From Symbiodinium sp. CCMP2592 (taxonomy: Eukaryota > Sar > Dinophyceae > Suessiales > Symbiodiniaceae), in NCBI GenBank assembly GCA_905221615.1, contig CAJNDT010001237.1:1-64000 (forward strand): 64,000 nucleotides of DNA, in the 5' to 3' direction. Below are positions 17,901 through 22,880 of the stretch, piece by piece. Made by a program: the position numbers and the translations under genes. Within the stretch, counting starts at the first letter, position 1. Every line of letters starts with the position of its first letter. The notes under the pieces were generated by a model, which saw only the letters and a list, made by a program, of their open reading frames with translations, was not told the DNA's origin and ran no database searches.

Positions 17901-19234
17901 CAGCGAGCACGAAGGGCGATGAGTTTCTCCCGGAAATTCATCCCCTTGCAGTTGTTGGCAAGGCCACAGACGTCCTCGAACTCTTCGTAGAACTGGACCA
18001 CGTCCCGGATGTCGGAGCGATCGTCGGTGAGCGAGGGCCATTGGAGGTCCGTCTTCACGGTCGTGATCGACGTCTGACCTCCGCGAGACGCCAAGGCCTC
18101 CTTGAGCGCCTCGGTCTGGGCCGCCAAAGCTGCAGCGAGCTCTCCGGCTCCGCCGCTGGCGGAGTGAGGCTCGCCGGGCTTATCCTTCTTAAGCCCTTCG
18201 AGCTCTATCTCCAGAGCCGCAAGGCGGGACTTCAGGGGTGAGTCCCCCGGACCAGGTTGCGGATCCTCAGGGATCGCGAGCTGAAGGTCCACCGGGAGAG
18301 GCGCCGGTGCTCCGGACTTAGAGCCCGACTCCGCAACGGCGCCCGTCCGGGCCGCCAGGGCCGGGACAGAAGAAGGAGTGCTCCAAACCTTCTCGGGATC
18401 GCCGCTGCTCTTGCCTCCCAGGGCCAAGATCAGCTCGCCGAGGCACGAGATCTCCTTCTCGACCTCCTCTCGGTCTTCCGACCCAAGAGAAACCGCGGCA
18501 ACGGTAAACCTGGTGCGCAGGGCCCGCACCATCCTGGCAGGGTGCCAGTCACCTCCCATTTTGCCGTATTCCTCGGCAAGGATGGTGGCCTTGGTAGTGA
18601 TCTTCTCAAGATCCTCCACCGTGACCTCTGCCTGGTGCGCCTTCAAGGCCACAACCAGCCTTGAAACCCGCGTCAGGTAATCCGCGACCGGTTCCTGGTC
18701 GGGACGGTAGAGCTCCCGCAGGTCCGCCTGCAGGGTCTCCGCCGTGACGGGACCACCCGTCCCAGCAGACGAGGGAGGCCCGGAACGGGCCGGGCCGCCG
18801 GCCACCGGCGAGAGAGCAAGCGCACCAACACGGCGCGCCGTCTCGGCCACGTCCGCCGGCGCAGCGGCAGGACGCGGAGCCGGTACCCCGGCCTCCGGCA
18901 GAAGCTCTTCAGAGCTGGGGCCCGGATCGCCATCCTGAGCACCCGGGCCCGCTTCCGCAGCTGGAGCTTCCTCATCTTCCTCTTCATCTTCTTCCTCTTC
19001 CTCTTCGGCATCGAAGTTGTCGTAGAGGAATTCCATCGTCTCCTTCCACAGACGCTGTTCATCTGCTAGCGTCGTGGATCGTCCGTCCTTCTTCTTGGTG
19101 GGACGGGACCCCGTTTCCTTACGCCAACGGAGCCAGTACATAAAGGGCATCTTCTCCGGGTACTCCACTGACCCATCCTCGATGCACCTCAGCAACGTGG
19201 CTCCTTCCGGCTGACCTGCGACCTCAGCGCTCAT
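5792..19234 (-). CDS. Retrotransposon ORF1: Gag-Pol polyprotein with permuted RT and KptA/Tpt1 domain (4480 aa)
   Basis: This is an uninterrupted 4480-codon frame. The ATG at 19234 has A at -3 and follows a pyrimidine tract plus AG by six bases. Approximate order by residue: acidic tract (75-90); coiled-coil-like helix (333-350); Gag/capsid-like helices (395-600); CCCH fingers (650-669, 731-750); aspartic-protease-like (838-950); Cys-rich plus hydrophobic segment (1105-1188). Then RT thumb plus RNase H (1365-1635), integrase (2280-2665), BAH-like (2724-2842), Rossmann-like (2930-3030), RT fingers/palm with YVDD (3253-3440). Last come low-complexity sequence (3460-3720), KptA/Tpt1 (3722-3925), Pro-rich linker, and a C2H2 finger (4366-4393). 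The frame ends at TGA 5792-5794. Normal Ty3/gypsy pol is PR-RT-RH-IN with one continuous RT. The protein is presumably cleaved, but cleavage sites are not evident. Confidence 0.95.
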   Translation of the reverse strand: MSAEVAGQPEGATLLRCIEDGSVEYPEKMPFMYWLRWRKETGSRPTKKKDGRSTTLADEQRLWKETMEFLYDNFDAEEEEEEDEEEDEEAPAAEAGPGAQDGDPGPSSEELLPEAGVPAPRPAAAPADVAETARRVGALALSPVAGGPARSGPPSSAGTGGPVTAETLQADLRELYRPDQEPVADYLTRVSRLVVALKAHQAEVTVEDLEKITTKATILAEEYGKMGGDWHPARMVRALRTRFTVAAVSLGSEDREEVEKEISCLGELILALGGKSSGDPEKVWSTPSSVPALAARTGAVAESGSKSGAPAPLPVDLQLAIPEDPQPGPGDSPLKSRLAALEIELEGLKKDKPGEPHSASGGAGELAAALAAQTEALKEALASRGGQTSITTVKTDLQWPSLTDDRSDIRDVVQFYEEFEDVCGLANNCKGMNFREKLIALRARCRGSRLKTFTNVYKAASKTGEVTENPQAVYERIKQRHLVFGESREEKEMRVDAEHVALTKGRLTGHQFEPLFEASIAELESVGLGKTARELFLSYLRKMPPHLQKEIRGDKRLWPSDGASAGLRGPSTWEEAHKVVLEYEQREAAHRVTANSVYAGSTEDPALSAARKEVEKLRTELKASKAAAKAAASSTLAAGPKGNGKGKPICFHFRDHGNCPKGDACPYSHDKELRKKALAAKKERDASTLATTPGKGKGKGKGGPGGQPKGKAKAKPKAKSKAGAKPPGTICPFFKKNGSCRKGADCDMVHSLPATGGAALPSNWAAPSGAGMVNPFATLSIQIGSAGTVVAANSSAFPLAKSSSSKFSSLDELPQDWWHLCENEVGGYQYRTVVQVIDGMVECMLDGCAGSNHITEELLCGILNRAAALGIGTEDRRFPVVKFERWVHPEFVHGIAAGKPVPLKGAVVLRVRFLEGLSPDNCSEGPEIFVRCKIAAKGTSDWHGLILGGRALDCSGRQGLGFKPLPDCHSLETLGIKIPRCEDYSRSRKDRAYAFESRLSSLDGALCFEPGTGGRDLLRYSGENPLELLAGDGVIAPVKREGSGGQDGSLTEAVLPVESANCEAVPGLWPTGAEEGSILLVAEEDTTVSPGAVVGEVRTGLAQTTACECGGVETLFTDASGDPCGNCGLGTAEDSTFPGCFACGSTERTAVCGLQGCGACSHSRGWRKGLRVGAVFALAAVSTVLGGPWATESVVTDPDAVSFLSSIPTEGQWWQTKGGMAGLWSGRPQEGDPENRPDVERLPYETCLLKSSGGPWRLWQTRDLRLWPESVDWSTVPVTSDLAVFRTKTGPRWAGWDAGSATRGLGGSHGRDVTSGSRVDTRNEPVYHIVESADIEKMIEEPPSDYYYDKLREDMGARHKGACPHLLDHLVSLEAFLDKSILFGFSFGVAKAEICVSEGKLLGHRIGRHGSAPDEERCQAVVDFPPLKEKLHIQQFLGCANWLRGYLPAEYGHAAKVLGQWQKPGAEFPEGGLGTGTTAGCKAFKAIKKMMSHHISLAAFDEASAADGSCPLEQIADASGIAVGGSVVQMSRDLSRIKVLMTHSKSLTPAQQNWPPLIQEAFAQLEVKRATRKVFGTIRTLCWTDHANLTRAQSSDIGSDQKLVRWVAEILMDGSEIRSLSGRSATLGDSFSRNPKGRDELLAARTKDLVGMTGQLKGFDLDQYLGEGTEGDGPVPWAVGEDAVPDHATQVAPATAAAVPVGVAGGPPVRVMIVFDYAPWTEQERALTEIREVFVSGIPGHSIAVRGCWGPFEDDDGVASHFDGMTGKLTGPKKVKKLRVDLLTSCAKVLREAAAFSPTFLVGLGQGGVVTAALRWPLVVEVTLQARNLQRKEARVAGLAWAGIKGIWSLKPKVWKAHSTHAEVAEACPEMGREFPEPPIPGYGIVGKIAASAEVLSSLKLEGISKVADVSLRGLVDAPSRELWDHEGVCACGKRTYLFSRCPSCIRQEAEETALEVAEAQAEKEAAEGPESADPSVSLEVNALLSASLADGSVDIDTDLIRAWAKGFLQKPVEGLLPTVYGRIKARVWTGGDLELPVEGCEKDGPSLWSSWVVNASGEVLQGHQAFPSCLSGPSSLNWAVEPNWHSHRHVVNSECERIWNLQEGEVRLRESFACLLGLKGEVDRVEGWNDGDGIQSLGHRKSLRASPVIAAFQCSGEEGHWMAVQLSKKIEVKEGELSRTLAFVGSATKAPRVVVELYSSHRPFCVKSHSVRTCRVKVSASGGSGPLSLGSFPVLSDKDSPESQREKLALAARDGAGLCEFGVTPALRTAWHEAQRRDPSLTASVKKPEAPFKLGSDGVLEREVTIKTGQTVVVPVVPNGIAGPNGVTWRKSCYMTVHCGLLGAHRSAEVTFRLLERAVWWPGMEPDVKLWVSKCLACVKGRARATKVEAKPVKCLAEACWQEVSVDCEGPNREDRDGFRYSITYFDCLSHAVLLEPMKTLTHTDVRRAFLRCVLRSRTLPRLIRSDRGTEFKNAMMLELCSMLGTTQQFSMALRPCEMGSNERVHQEVQKVLGNLIRHIGGSMENWSEWLMVAEYVLDNTPGAHGYTPRDLERSWSLALPLEKDVLREALQFEPITDWARSQFKQFSDLAAAVRRHWDASSEARARLANRSRRTVELRVGDRVVWNSPKPRPEGAGRVPWKPGLTGPWRIVAVKGHRLQLELVPGGPGEAPGRQCEAHAEDVVLVPEDAEVPEKRDPIEFFDEPEHQPPSLGQQAAGEAKQVEFTVKRRGRNFVLRIGDHVAYHGARVGPKTCRLGKVTQVDEARAQVGVHRYIPDASGLRVRWHLAFLDEGGSLTREGTRQAIESITVKEIISKVDLSRDGVLAASSARKLDKAGYSLQESVPDRVGVAASPIDVPAALKELLAEAPAPSLIVGRGSSCAAVQGWIRDHLEGMDVDLVEVAVSEHSLTQVSKAGGLRSPPAAVQGASSYGIRWDFSSEEDRQALSLLVDTLDPKCLVVGLSGKGIPKEFLSLVSRWGAMVAEKGRQMLVTISDQEGLWEPWEAQGWAPVFGTLSEPKFPWAFGRADRCQLLGSVPRGSKHSEGALICLSNFKMDSVCVRCAKPDALGRVAHQHAKARTSSRVLAPALCRCLADAGLRGDQPPCYDSICSVSGQPPAEPAKPSAPEVPLPDVKSGEDLSPQERAKMEAEVLEFSRKMDAHWRSKADAKDWDGVFADLEVYALAGQAVAADPRRTPEYKAQVIEGLRLGPTENRPGLTEADLAAIKETVGRKAAAFWVEGTARTTVRKFAHDCVPTGPPVSSQPHALRGEAAQWVDDRLEEEVQRGQLVRGPSAWGSAPFPTKEMPSHKRARKRRLVVDYRRVNARVKRSTYYCRRSTDVLAAAVGSVWYSFVDAVSGFNQIRNTKRAREVLAIVARSGKYLPIGLTFGPVNGPDDFNYVVDRAYAPGRNRRLRFTKEWVAYVDDLTVRTGRVVDGRFLTDAEAEEEIRTACRKGSRSAPQTAASALEALGARGRDGSSSSPPDADRKVAPKAKAKHDESLTDTNHPTRALYPNSLVFVLTACVLTAGSRLGFGVLVCRVGGVRGGTWGAARTQACTPVGRYLLSMLLLVACVLQQGCSEVVQGVGRAECEPYPLSLCSPLEPPAFQDMAAQRGLKTSSPVACDGPRGPLPSASCASRCALAHVGREVACTPLSFAAGGSSVDRLVAEPLPLFPPCAGPLVGQGAARGAMGGGRRRGNEGKGGRDSNSRWQPWVWLENPAVCQRALTQALRHGKFGLQGHLGEGGWISVSALAEKLQITSSAIEAGAASDLENAAGGREKQRLELVDGRIRALQGHGRGSGLTAGTVYGDGLDEAGMRELSVEYGGSTLCHGTEVFHARRIGRDGLLPGGGNGPRLTVHWVIGPGYPRQRDSTSGFRKNSTCLVVSNLELLRASGVPVWRGTDGCVLTGRVPPECILRILTVQPGCEVFDLSLAERQGNTLRWVDDAEPGSGVRREQSAPPGGAGPVNYYIGDEDSSSELEVEVRAKSSAMPAGPPPGPPKEGGPRGMPSALHRSRTVDDRPPPGREGKLKPTPKVAPEGAPSAGEQERGRSHRPPQKVPPEAPPADTIRYKTPPRARDELPEDPQAAPGDPEGAGAAPGDQPMEADRTLTPADLFHPKNFSKKANPKPPPKRPAVPEGMVTVKPGPTPKGVRPPPPFLIMETERAEEFLSTRPGWLLGGPAEPPIARSPPPPPAARNRSERPLPHGGLGPGPYQGPIRPKLGGPPLKAAPKGAVPSAEAPSASSASTGGPEGSREGGTAVPEETEEERAKTEAILRGIDDFMASVERRSASQERPAPKSPARHTFVPFSVDPIPEEAAVPGEFVDLGDTPDRSAIHGGGVAGCPTPEEIGNGDPRRVPSRGSGHKCGIRGCRAEFEHEYEAAYHRAAVHGRGLPANMVPAPCDDAFFGEAAVALRRFRHGEASRDHRDRVWVFEADLGRFTHISNPDRFCDRIGAELRDFRRLPDGAPCVTSDGLWRT
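6056..6139 (-). other. C2H2 zinc finger near the ORF1 C-terminus
   Basis: ORF1 residues about 4366-4393 read C-x4-C-x12-H-x4-H (KCGIRGC ... YHRAAVHG), a classical single C2H2 finger. It probably binds nucleic acid. A conserved-looking tail of about 60 residues follows before the stop. Confidence 0.7.
7460..8071 (-). other. KptA/Tpt1-like RNA 2'-phosphotransferase domain in ORF1
   Basis: ORF1 residues about 3722-3925 follow the Tpt1/KptA layout. First is L-x-x-A-L-R-H-G (R3732, H3733), then a GW..V..L winged-helix part. Next come EKQRLEL, IRALQGHG (R3792), LCHGT (H3832), GL, V-H, GFRKN (R3878), and a final VLTGRVPPE. In the known family the Arg-His-Arg-Arg tetrad transfers an internal RNA 2'-phosphate to NAD+; all four are present here. 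Family proteins are usually about 180-230 aa, similar to this span. Occurrence inside an LTR polyprotein is unexpected. The role in the element is unknown. Confidence 0.85.
8072..8870 (-). other. Low-complexity, poorly protein-like part of ORF1
   Basis: The frame stays open but the translation lacks domain character: Gly/Arg-rich and Leu/Val/Cys-rich runs, little charge patterning. The DNA around 8630-8740 contains TTAGGG-like pieces, like the non-coding sequence of this genome. It lies between the RT palm half and the KptA domain, as expected for a rearrangement joint or a spacer. Confidence 0.45.
8917..9478 (-). other. RT fingers/palm half (N-terminal), displaced downstream of integrase
   Basis: ORF1 residues about 3253-3440 contain the ordered N-terminal RT motifs: LEEEVQRGQLVRGPSAWGSAPF, RRLVVDYRRVN, motif A FVDAVSGFNQI, and a motif B equivalent GLTFGPVNGPDDF. 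Motif C YVDD lies at residues 3423-3426 (8957-8968). The half ends about 30 residues after YVDD with no thumb. The missing C-terminal half is found about 1860 residues earlier in the same frame. Confidence 0.85.
10145..10447 (-). other. Possible Rossmann-like module after integrase
   Basis: Residues about 2930-3030 alternate predicted helices and strands (KCLVVGLSGKGIP, RQMLVTISDQ). The pattern resembles a degenerate nucleotide- or methyl-donor-binding fold, but no diagnostic motif is complete. I do not assign a function. Confidence 0.25.
10710..11066 (-). other. Possible BAH/chromatin-reader-like module after integrase
   Basis: Residues about 2724-2842 begin FVLRIGDHVAYHG and continue through LGKVTQVDEA, LRVRWHLAF and ESITVKEIISKVDL. 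The pattern 'I-G-D-x-V ... I/V-x-x-V ... V-R-W ... I' recalls BAH domains, and its site just after integrase is where chromoviruses carry a chromodomain. Similarity is by eye only. Confidence 0.35.
11235..12395 (-). other. DD35E integrase domain
   Basis: An N-terminal zinc site H-x6-H ... C-x2-C (VHCGLLGAH, CLAC) starts at about residue 2336. The catalytic core has D2408 (SVDCEGPN), D2468 (RSDRGTEF) and a Glu 36 residues later (GSNERVHQE), giving exactly 35 residues between D and E. A GDRVVWN ... GLTGPWRIV part resembles the GPY/F C-terminal module. All catalytic residues are intact. Confidence 0.92.
14330..15142 (-). other. RT thumb/connection plus RNase H, without palm
   Basis: The segment starts where a gypsy RT would be just past YVDD (HLVSLEAFLDKSILFGF). 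It continues with AKAEICVSEGKLLGHRIG and IQQFLGCANWLRGYLP, the usual gypsy thumb hallmarks. RNase H follows with ADASG, an EAFAQLE helix, WTDHANLTRA and LGDSFSRNP, supplying D, E, D, D. No fingers, motif A, motif B or YxDD motif precedes it; upstream is a Cys-rich/hydrophobic spacer. Confidence 0.88.
16385..16723 (-). other. Retropepsin-like aspartic protease region
   Basis: Residues about 838-950 contain CMLDGCAGSNHITEELL (D846) and about 98 residues later WHGLILGGRALD, resembling the D-T/S-G-A and I-L-G-x-D-x-L elements of retroviral proteases. The usual D-T/S-G is D-G-C here, an atypical active-site loop. It sits between the nucleocapsid fingers and the pol enzymes as expected for PR. Confidence 0.6.
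16985..17287 (-). other. Two CCCH zinc fingers of the Gag region
   Basis: Residues 650-669 and 731-750 each read C-x8-C-x5-C-x3-H (CFHFRDHGNCPKGDACPYSH and CPFFKKNGSCRKGADCDMVH). They are separated by a Lys/Gly-rich linker. CCCH fingers of this spacing bind RNA in host proteins. They occupy the place where most LTR elements have CCHC knuckles. Confidence 0.9.
17437..18052 (-). other. Gag/capsid-like helical region
   Basis: Residues about 395-600 are predicted mainly helical and include YEEFEDVCGLANNCKGMN, RIKQRHL and ELFLSYLRKMPPHLQ, the style of Ty3/gypsy retrotransposon Gag. It directly precedes the CCCH fingers. Assignment rests on position and style. Confidence 0.6.
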
Positions 19235-19374
19235 GGTCGCCTAGCGAAGGAGAGAGCCCCGTGCCACACAGGACCACGGCCTCAAGGCGCACGACAAGCG
19301 CGCCTTCGAGGCCACGTTAAAAGATTGCGGCGCAGCAGCCGCCTGGGTGGCCGTTTCCCAGAACAGCCCCCAAT
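19235..19374 (-). promoter_or_regulatory. 5' leader of the element with splice acceptor candidate
   Basis: The 140 nt between the 5' LTR and the ATG end, on the minus strand, with GCTCTCTCCTTCGCTAG then GCGACC and ATG. The pyrimidine tract plus AG (19241-19242) six bases before the start is a good 3' splice site. It could serve for trans-splicing of the spliced leader or for cis-splicing from a donor in the LTR. Confidence 0.55.
19355..19372 (-). promoter_or_regulatory. Candidate primer binding site
   Basis: The minus-strand sequence begins TGGGGGCTGTTCTGGGAA, two bases inside the 5' LTR. It starts with TGG as expected for pairing to a tRNA 3' CCA. I could not match it to a particular tRNA. 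Confidence 0.5.
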
Positions 19375-19624
19375 TGTGGAGAACGGAAACCCAAAGGGGC
19401 AGCACGCACCCTCGTTTTCCGTCCAAGCAGAAAGTCCAACGACCGTGACAGGTCGAACGTCCGCCCAGGACGGGCTGCGCGCAATTGCGTCGCGGCAACG
19501 AGAAGCTACCAACGACACACTGCCGTGCTCACTTGAGCCAAAAATGTTATGAATACGAATTACAGAAGAGCATGCATAAAAGCATACAGCACAACAGCCA
19601 GCCCGCAGACTATGTACAGTTACA
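19375..19624 (-). repeat. 5' LTR (right copy)
   Basis: This 250-bp LTR has TG...CA ends. Transcription would run leftwards from it. On the minus strand a CTTTTATGC stretch lies upstream of the spliced-leader-like motif; T-rich boxes rather than TATA boxes are reported for dinoflagellate promoters, so this may be promoter sequence. Confidence 0.95.
19532..19549 (-). promoter_or_regulatory. Spliced-leader-like motif with adjoining GTGAGC donor
   Basis: The minus strand reads TAACATTTTTGGCTCAAG. The known dinoflagellate spliced leader ends TAGCCATTTTGGCTCAAG, so 15 of 18 bases match, including the last 12. The final G begins GTGAGC, a good 5' splice site. Splicing to the acceptor at 19241 would give a 292-nt intron and rebuild ...GGCTCAA|GCGACC-ATG. 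The same motif is at 1348-1365 in the other LTR. Confidence 0.6.
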
Positions 19625-19635
19625 TAGTGGTAGTG

Positions 19636-19684
<49 letters not shown>

Positions 19685-19690
19685 CATAGC

Positions 19691-19748
<58 letters not shown>

Positions 19749-19750
19749 CG

Positions 19751-19799
<49 letters not shown>

Positions 19800-19817
19800 G
19801 TAGAAGACGTCGTCGTC

Positions 19818-19849
<32 letters not shown>

Positions 19850-19860
19850 TGCAGTAGCAG
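19625..19860. repeat. TAG triplet microsatellite inverting to CTA triplets
   Basis: About 120 bases of near-perfect TAG/GTA repeats run to 19747 and are then followed by about 50 bases of perfect ACT/CTA repeats. The two arms are complementary and could form a long hairpin. CAG-type triplets follow to about 19860. Serine and other homopolymer open frames here are artefacts. Confidence 0.9.
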
Positions 19861-20939
19861 CGGCCCTACTACGCCGTACAGGATCCTCAGCGACTCCTTG
19901 TAGAACCCTTGCTAAAAACCGATGGCCAACATCGGCACCGCTCGCCCGCCTAAGCCTCCAGAGGCTCCCGCTCTGAAGCCGGCCTGGAGCCAAACTGCGA
20001 AGGTTGGCATGTAAACTGCAGGCTTTAGGGGTTTAGGGTTTAGGGTTCCTGTGCGGGTTTCCTGTTTTGGCGGTTTGCCGGCACCGAGCTTATAGTGTTT
20101 AGCGTTCAAGACGGCTTCCTTATGATCACAACGCATGATCTACCCCTTCACCCGATTCAAGATAGGGCCCCTACACAAATTAGAGCTGGGGGCGGGGGGG
20201 GTTTATGGGGTTTGGGATTGTATTAGCAGAGGTGCGGAATCTACAGTAGCCAGCGTGTTCTCAGGCTGAGGCTCTATAGCATCCATGTGTTTCAGTTTCC
20301 GATACTCAGATGTGATGTATTTGTGTTGGCATGTGACCTTTGGAAACACTGCACCCTGAACCATTGCCAGTATTCTTCCTTTGGGCTCCTTACCATCGTG
20401 AAGTTCTATGATACTTGCCCCCAAACCCTATTCTACGTATGCAGGCCCGTAGATTGTCTAGAGGTCTTGGGCTGGTGGTACCGGATCGGGGCCGTGCATA
20501 TTGAATGACGCCCTCTTACACATGCGCAAAGTTTCGGAGCTTGATCACAGAATGGTTCAAGCTCATCCAATCTGTTTTTACTTTTGCCAGAGCCATCTAT
20601 TTTGTGCATCTTTCCGCCCCGGTGAAGTTGATGTGCATCGATAGTGCAGCTCACAGGCGAGCTCCTCATCGCCGGAGTCGGCGTGGCAGGCAGGGCAGCA
20701 TGCAAAAGCTTCGCAATTAAAGGCCACAAGTCTCGGTCCAGCCCAGACACCGTGATCCTTGAAAAGCCGTAAACCTTAAAGCCTAGGCCTTGAACTTTAA
20801 ACGCTCGATGTGTTGCTTGCTTGTCATGCTAACGAAAATGTTCATCATGCAGGGTTCTGTCTTGGCTTATTAGGCCTTATGAGTACATTCCACCTTCATG
20901 TGATGACTGCTCCTTTTGGACCTTCAAGCCTCACCAAGA
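19861..20939. other. Intergenic or intronic, no clear gene
   Basis: This contains a short GGTTTAGGG telomere-like tract at 20025-20048 and otherwise unremarkable sequence. A short minus-strand open stretch around 20640-20730 (Cys/Asp/Glu-rich) might be an exon but has no convincing splice sites. Confidence 0.4.
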
Positions 20940-20959
20940 GTCTTGAGCACCGACTCTAG

Positions 20960-21066
20960 GCTACCTGCGCCGCCCTGACCTGGATGCTGCGAAGTTCCTC
21001 CACCTTGAGCTGTCGGATGGCTGGGAGCTTGGCGGGGCTCTTCTGCCCAGAACTTTAAATGTGTAG
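20960..21066 (+). CDS. Candidate 3'-terminal exon (LRRPDLDAAKF...)
   Basis: An acceptor CGACTCTAG precedes an open frame reading YLRRPDLDAAKFLHLELSD and ending at TAG 21064-21066. The charged and hydrophobic pattern is protein-like and unlike the surrounding repeats. Family not recognised; the upstream exon was not found. Confidence 0.4.
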
Positions 21067-21123
21067 CTATCGGATTTGGAGGCTGGGGATAGAGGGCATT
21101 GTGGGCGCGAGTTGTCTGGCGCA

Positions 21124-21167
21124 ACAACAAGCAGCAGCAGTACCAGCAGCAGCAGCAGCAGCAGCAG

Positions 21168-21203
<36 letters not shown>
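21124..21203. repeat. CAG/AGT triplet microsatellite
   Basis: CAG (AGC) triplets switch to AGT triplets. No coding role is apparent. Confidence 0.85.
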
Positions 21204-21204
<1 letters not shown>

Positions 21205-21413
21205 CACCGTGCAGAAGCCATTCTTATCGTCGTCGTTGCCAACGTAGAGCTTATGGCTACTCCCGGTGAGGTTTAGTTAGTATCGGCGTTACTCTCCTTC
21301 CGCCTCCTAGCCGGAACTTTGAATTACTCAGAAAGTACGGGTCTCCGACATAGAGCTAAACGGACCTTCACTCAGGCACCACTATGTGTTTCACAAACAC
21401 CAATGACAGTGAG

Positions 21414-21553
21414 GTTTCAAAAGCCTCGTCTTCGTGACGGGCGATCGCATCCGGCACACAGCCGCAGGGGAGCTGGAATTCCTTGGCCGGAAGGACCACC
21501 AGGCGGGAGTCAGGACAGTATGGGTTAAGCGCTTGCTACACCCGATCAGTTGA
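21414..21553 (+). CDS. Candidate 3'-terminal exon (FKSLVFVTGDRIRH...)
   Basis: After the acceptor ...CAGTGAG the frame reads FKSLVFVTGDRIRHTAAGE, continues through LEFLGRKDHQAGVRTVW and stops at TGA 21551-21553, 45 codons. An in-frame TGA just upstream supports starting at the acceptor. The mix of beta-like and charged residues suggests a real protein end. No family recognised. Confidence 0.42.
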
Positions 21554-21974
21554 AAAAGCATCAAACACCTACTCCCTCTGCCTTCTATTTGACGCCATTC
21601 CTTGTTTCCGGACACAAAGAGGGTCCTAGCACATAAATTTCTGAATCTAGACTGCGTTCTGCTACGCTTTGTCCAAGGTGAAATCCAAGGCCCAGAAGGT
21701 AGGTCAACGCAGCAACAGCCATTCTCACAGCCATATACTATAGGTGCCTGAACCGTTGCCCACATTATTCTTCAGGCTTTGCTATAGTAGTAGCAAATCT
21801 AATCTACACCATGACCCTACTCTAATTTTTAGCACTCCTGCATTGCTGAAATACGAGATGCATGCACATATTTCTCGAACTCGTCACTACTTGATCCGTT
21901 CATGAAAGGGCACAAGGGCTCCTTCGTTCGCATACATCGCAGCATAATCGCAAGGGGTGCCTCGGCCCCACATG

Positions 21975-22073
21975 GAAGTTTCCGAAAATTAGGGGTACCT
22001 TACTGTGGGGTCCTTATAAAGGATCCTACTATTCAGGGTACCATATTAGGACCCCCTGTTTCCGGAAAATCCC
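21975..22073. mobile_element. MITE-like element, family A (GAGTTTCCGAAAA)
   Basis: The termini GAAGTTTCCGAAAA and TTTCCGGAAAATCCC are inverted repeats. The five bases ACATG flank both sides (21970-21974 and 22074-22078), a clear target-site duplication. The interior carries GGTACC and GGATCC palindromic blocks shared with the other copies. Confidence 0.75.
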
Positions 22074-22078
22074 ACATG

Positions 22079-22880
22079 AAGCTTGGAGAACCTCCAGAGC
22101 ACTTCCTGCACAGAGAGAAGCCGTGTAGCAACTAGTAACTGGATGCCCCTTCTAGGAAGCCAACAGCTCGGAAGCCTTTCTAGGAACTTACAAGAAGCAG
22201 CCCAGAAATATTAGAGCATAGCTATATACTGAGGAACCGTCTAGGTAGCTGTTAAGCCCACTAAAATTAAACCCTCTCCCCTTTGGAGGTGAAACTTCGA
22301 GGCTTCCGTGTGGAGCTCGGAGAGGTGGAGAGCAAGTTGGCCGAGCATCCGGAGGCCCGCTTTTTTAAAGCTTTGGGATCCTCCAAGGGTACGATAATGG
22401 GATTCCTCTCAGGGCATCTTCAAGTCGTGTCAAAAGTGATCCTTTAGGGATATAGCAGGGAACTTGCTAGGGCTGCTAGGGCACCAGAAGGTCCTAACAC
22501 GGCTCCTTTTGAGGCTAATACAGGAGAATGACACGGTATATAATGGTATGTTGGCCGAGCATCCGGAGGCCTGCTGGGTCCCTTCAGGAGGACCCCTCAG
22601 GGTTTCGTTTACGGGATCCTTGAATGGTCTCTTTTGGGGGGTCCCTACAGGGGTTCTATAAGCGCTCGTTTTCGCTCTGCTAGGAATCTGATACAGATGC
22701 CCACCCCAGACCCCCTCGGAGGATCCAAGAGTAAATGCCCTGGGAGGCTCCGATAAGATACCGTTCAGTGGCGCAGGGTCCCAAATTACGGGATCGACGT
22801 TTCAGGGGCCCACTTTGGACTTTCCTAGATGGGGTTTTCAAAAGCGTTCATTGGTGTGTTCTTTTAGGATTCATATCCCT
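22079..22880. other. Non-coding, repeat fragments
   Basis: No exon seen. A 21-base phrase TTGGCCGAGCATCCGGAGGC occurs near 22338 and again near 22551, and AGGGATCC-like phrases recur, suggesting decayed inverted-repeat elements. Confidence 0.4.

Larger units (their letters stand above)
1191..19624 (-). mobile_element. LTR retrotransposon, about 18.4 kb, Ty3/gypsy-like with permuted pol
   Basis: Two direct 250-bp repeats bound the element (1191-1440 and 19375-19624). Both start TG and end CA, and they differ at a single base (1337 G versus 19521 T). The minus strand carries two long ORFs with Gag-like, protease-like, RT, RNase H and DD35E integrase parts. A TGG-starting primer-binding-site candidate lies two bases inside the 5' LTR and a purine-rich tract abuts the 3' LTR. 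RT/RNase H sequence style and the integrase place it nearest Ty3/gypsy. Unusual points are the split and permuted RT, a KptA/Tpt1 domain, a PLD-like domain in ORF2, and a spliced-leader-like motif in each LTR. One difference in 250 bases implies a recent insertion. Reading frames are open throughout, so the copy may be competent or recently mobilised in trans. Confidence 0.95.

Noticed and set aside
19355-19372. Assignment of the primer binding site to a named tRNA
   Set aside because: The 18 bases did not match a tRNA 3' end that I can recall with confidence.
1187-19628. TAGT as proven target-site duplication
   Set aside because: The flanks are TAG repeats, so a four-base match is expected often; a 5-bp duplication does not match. 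I keep it only as possible.
19282-19993. Open frames of poly-Ser, poly-Val or poly-Leu across the triplet repeats
   Set aside because: They are translations of the microsatellite in different frames, with no unique sequence, and part of them crosses the LTR boundary.
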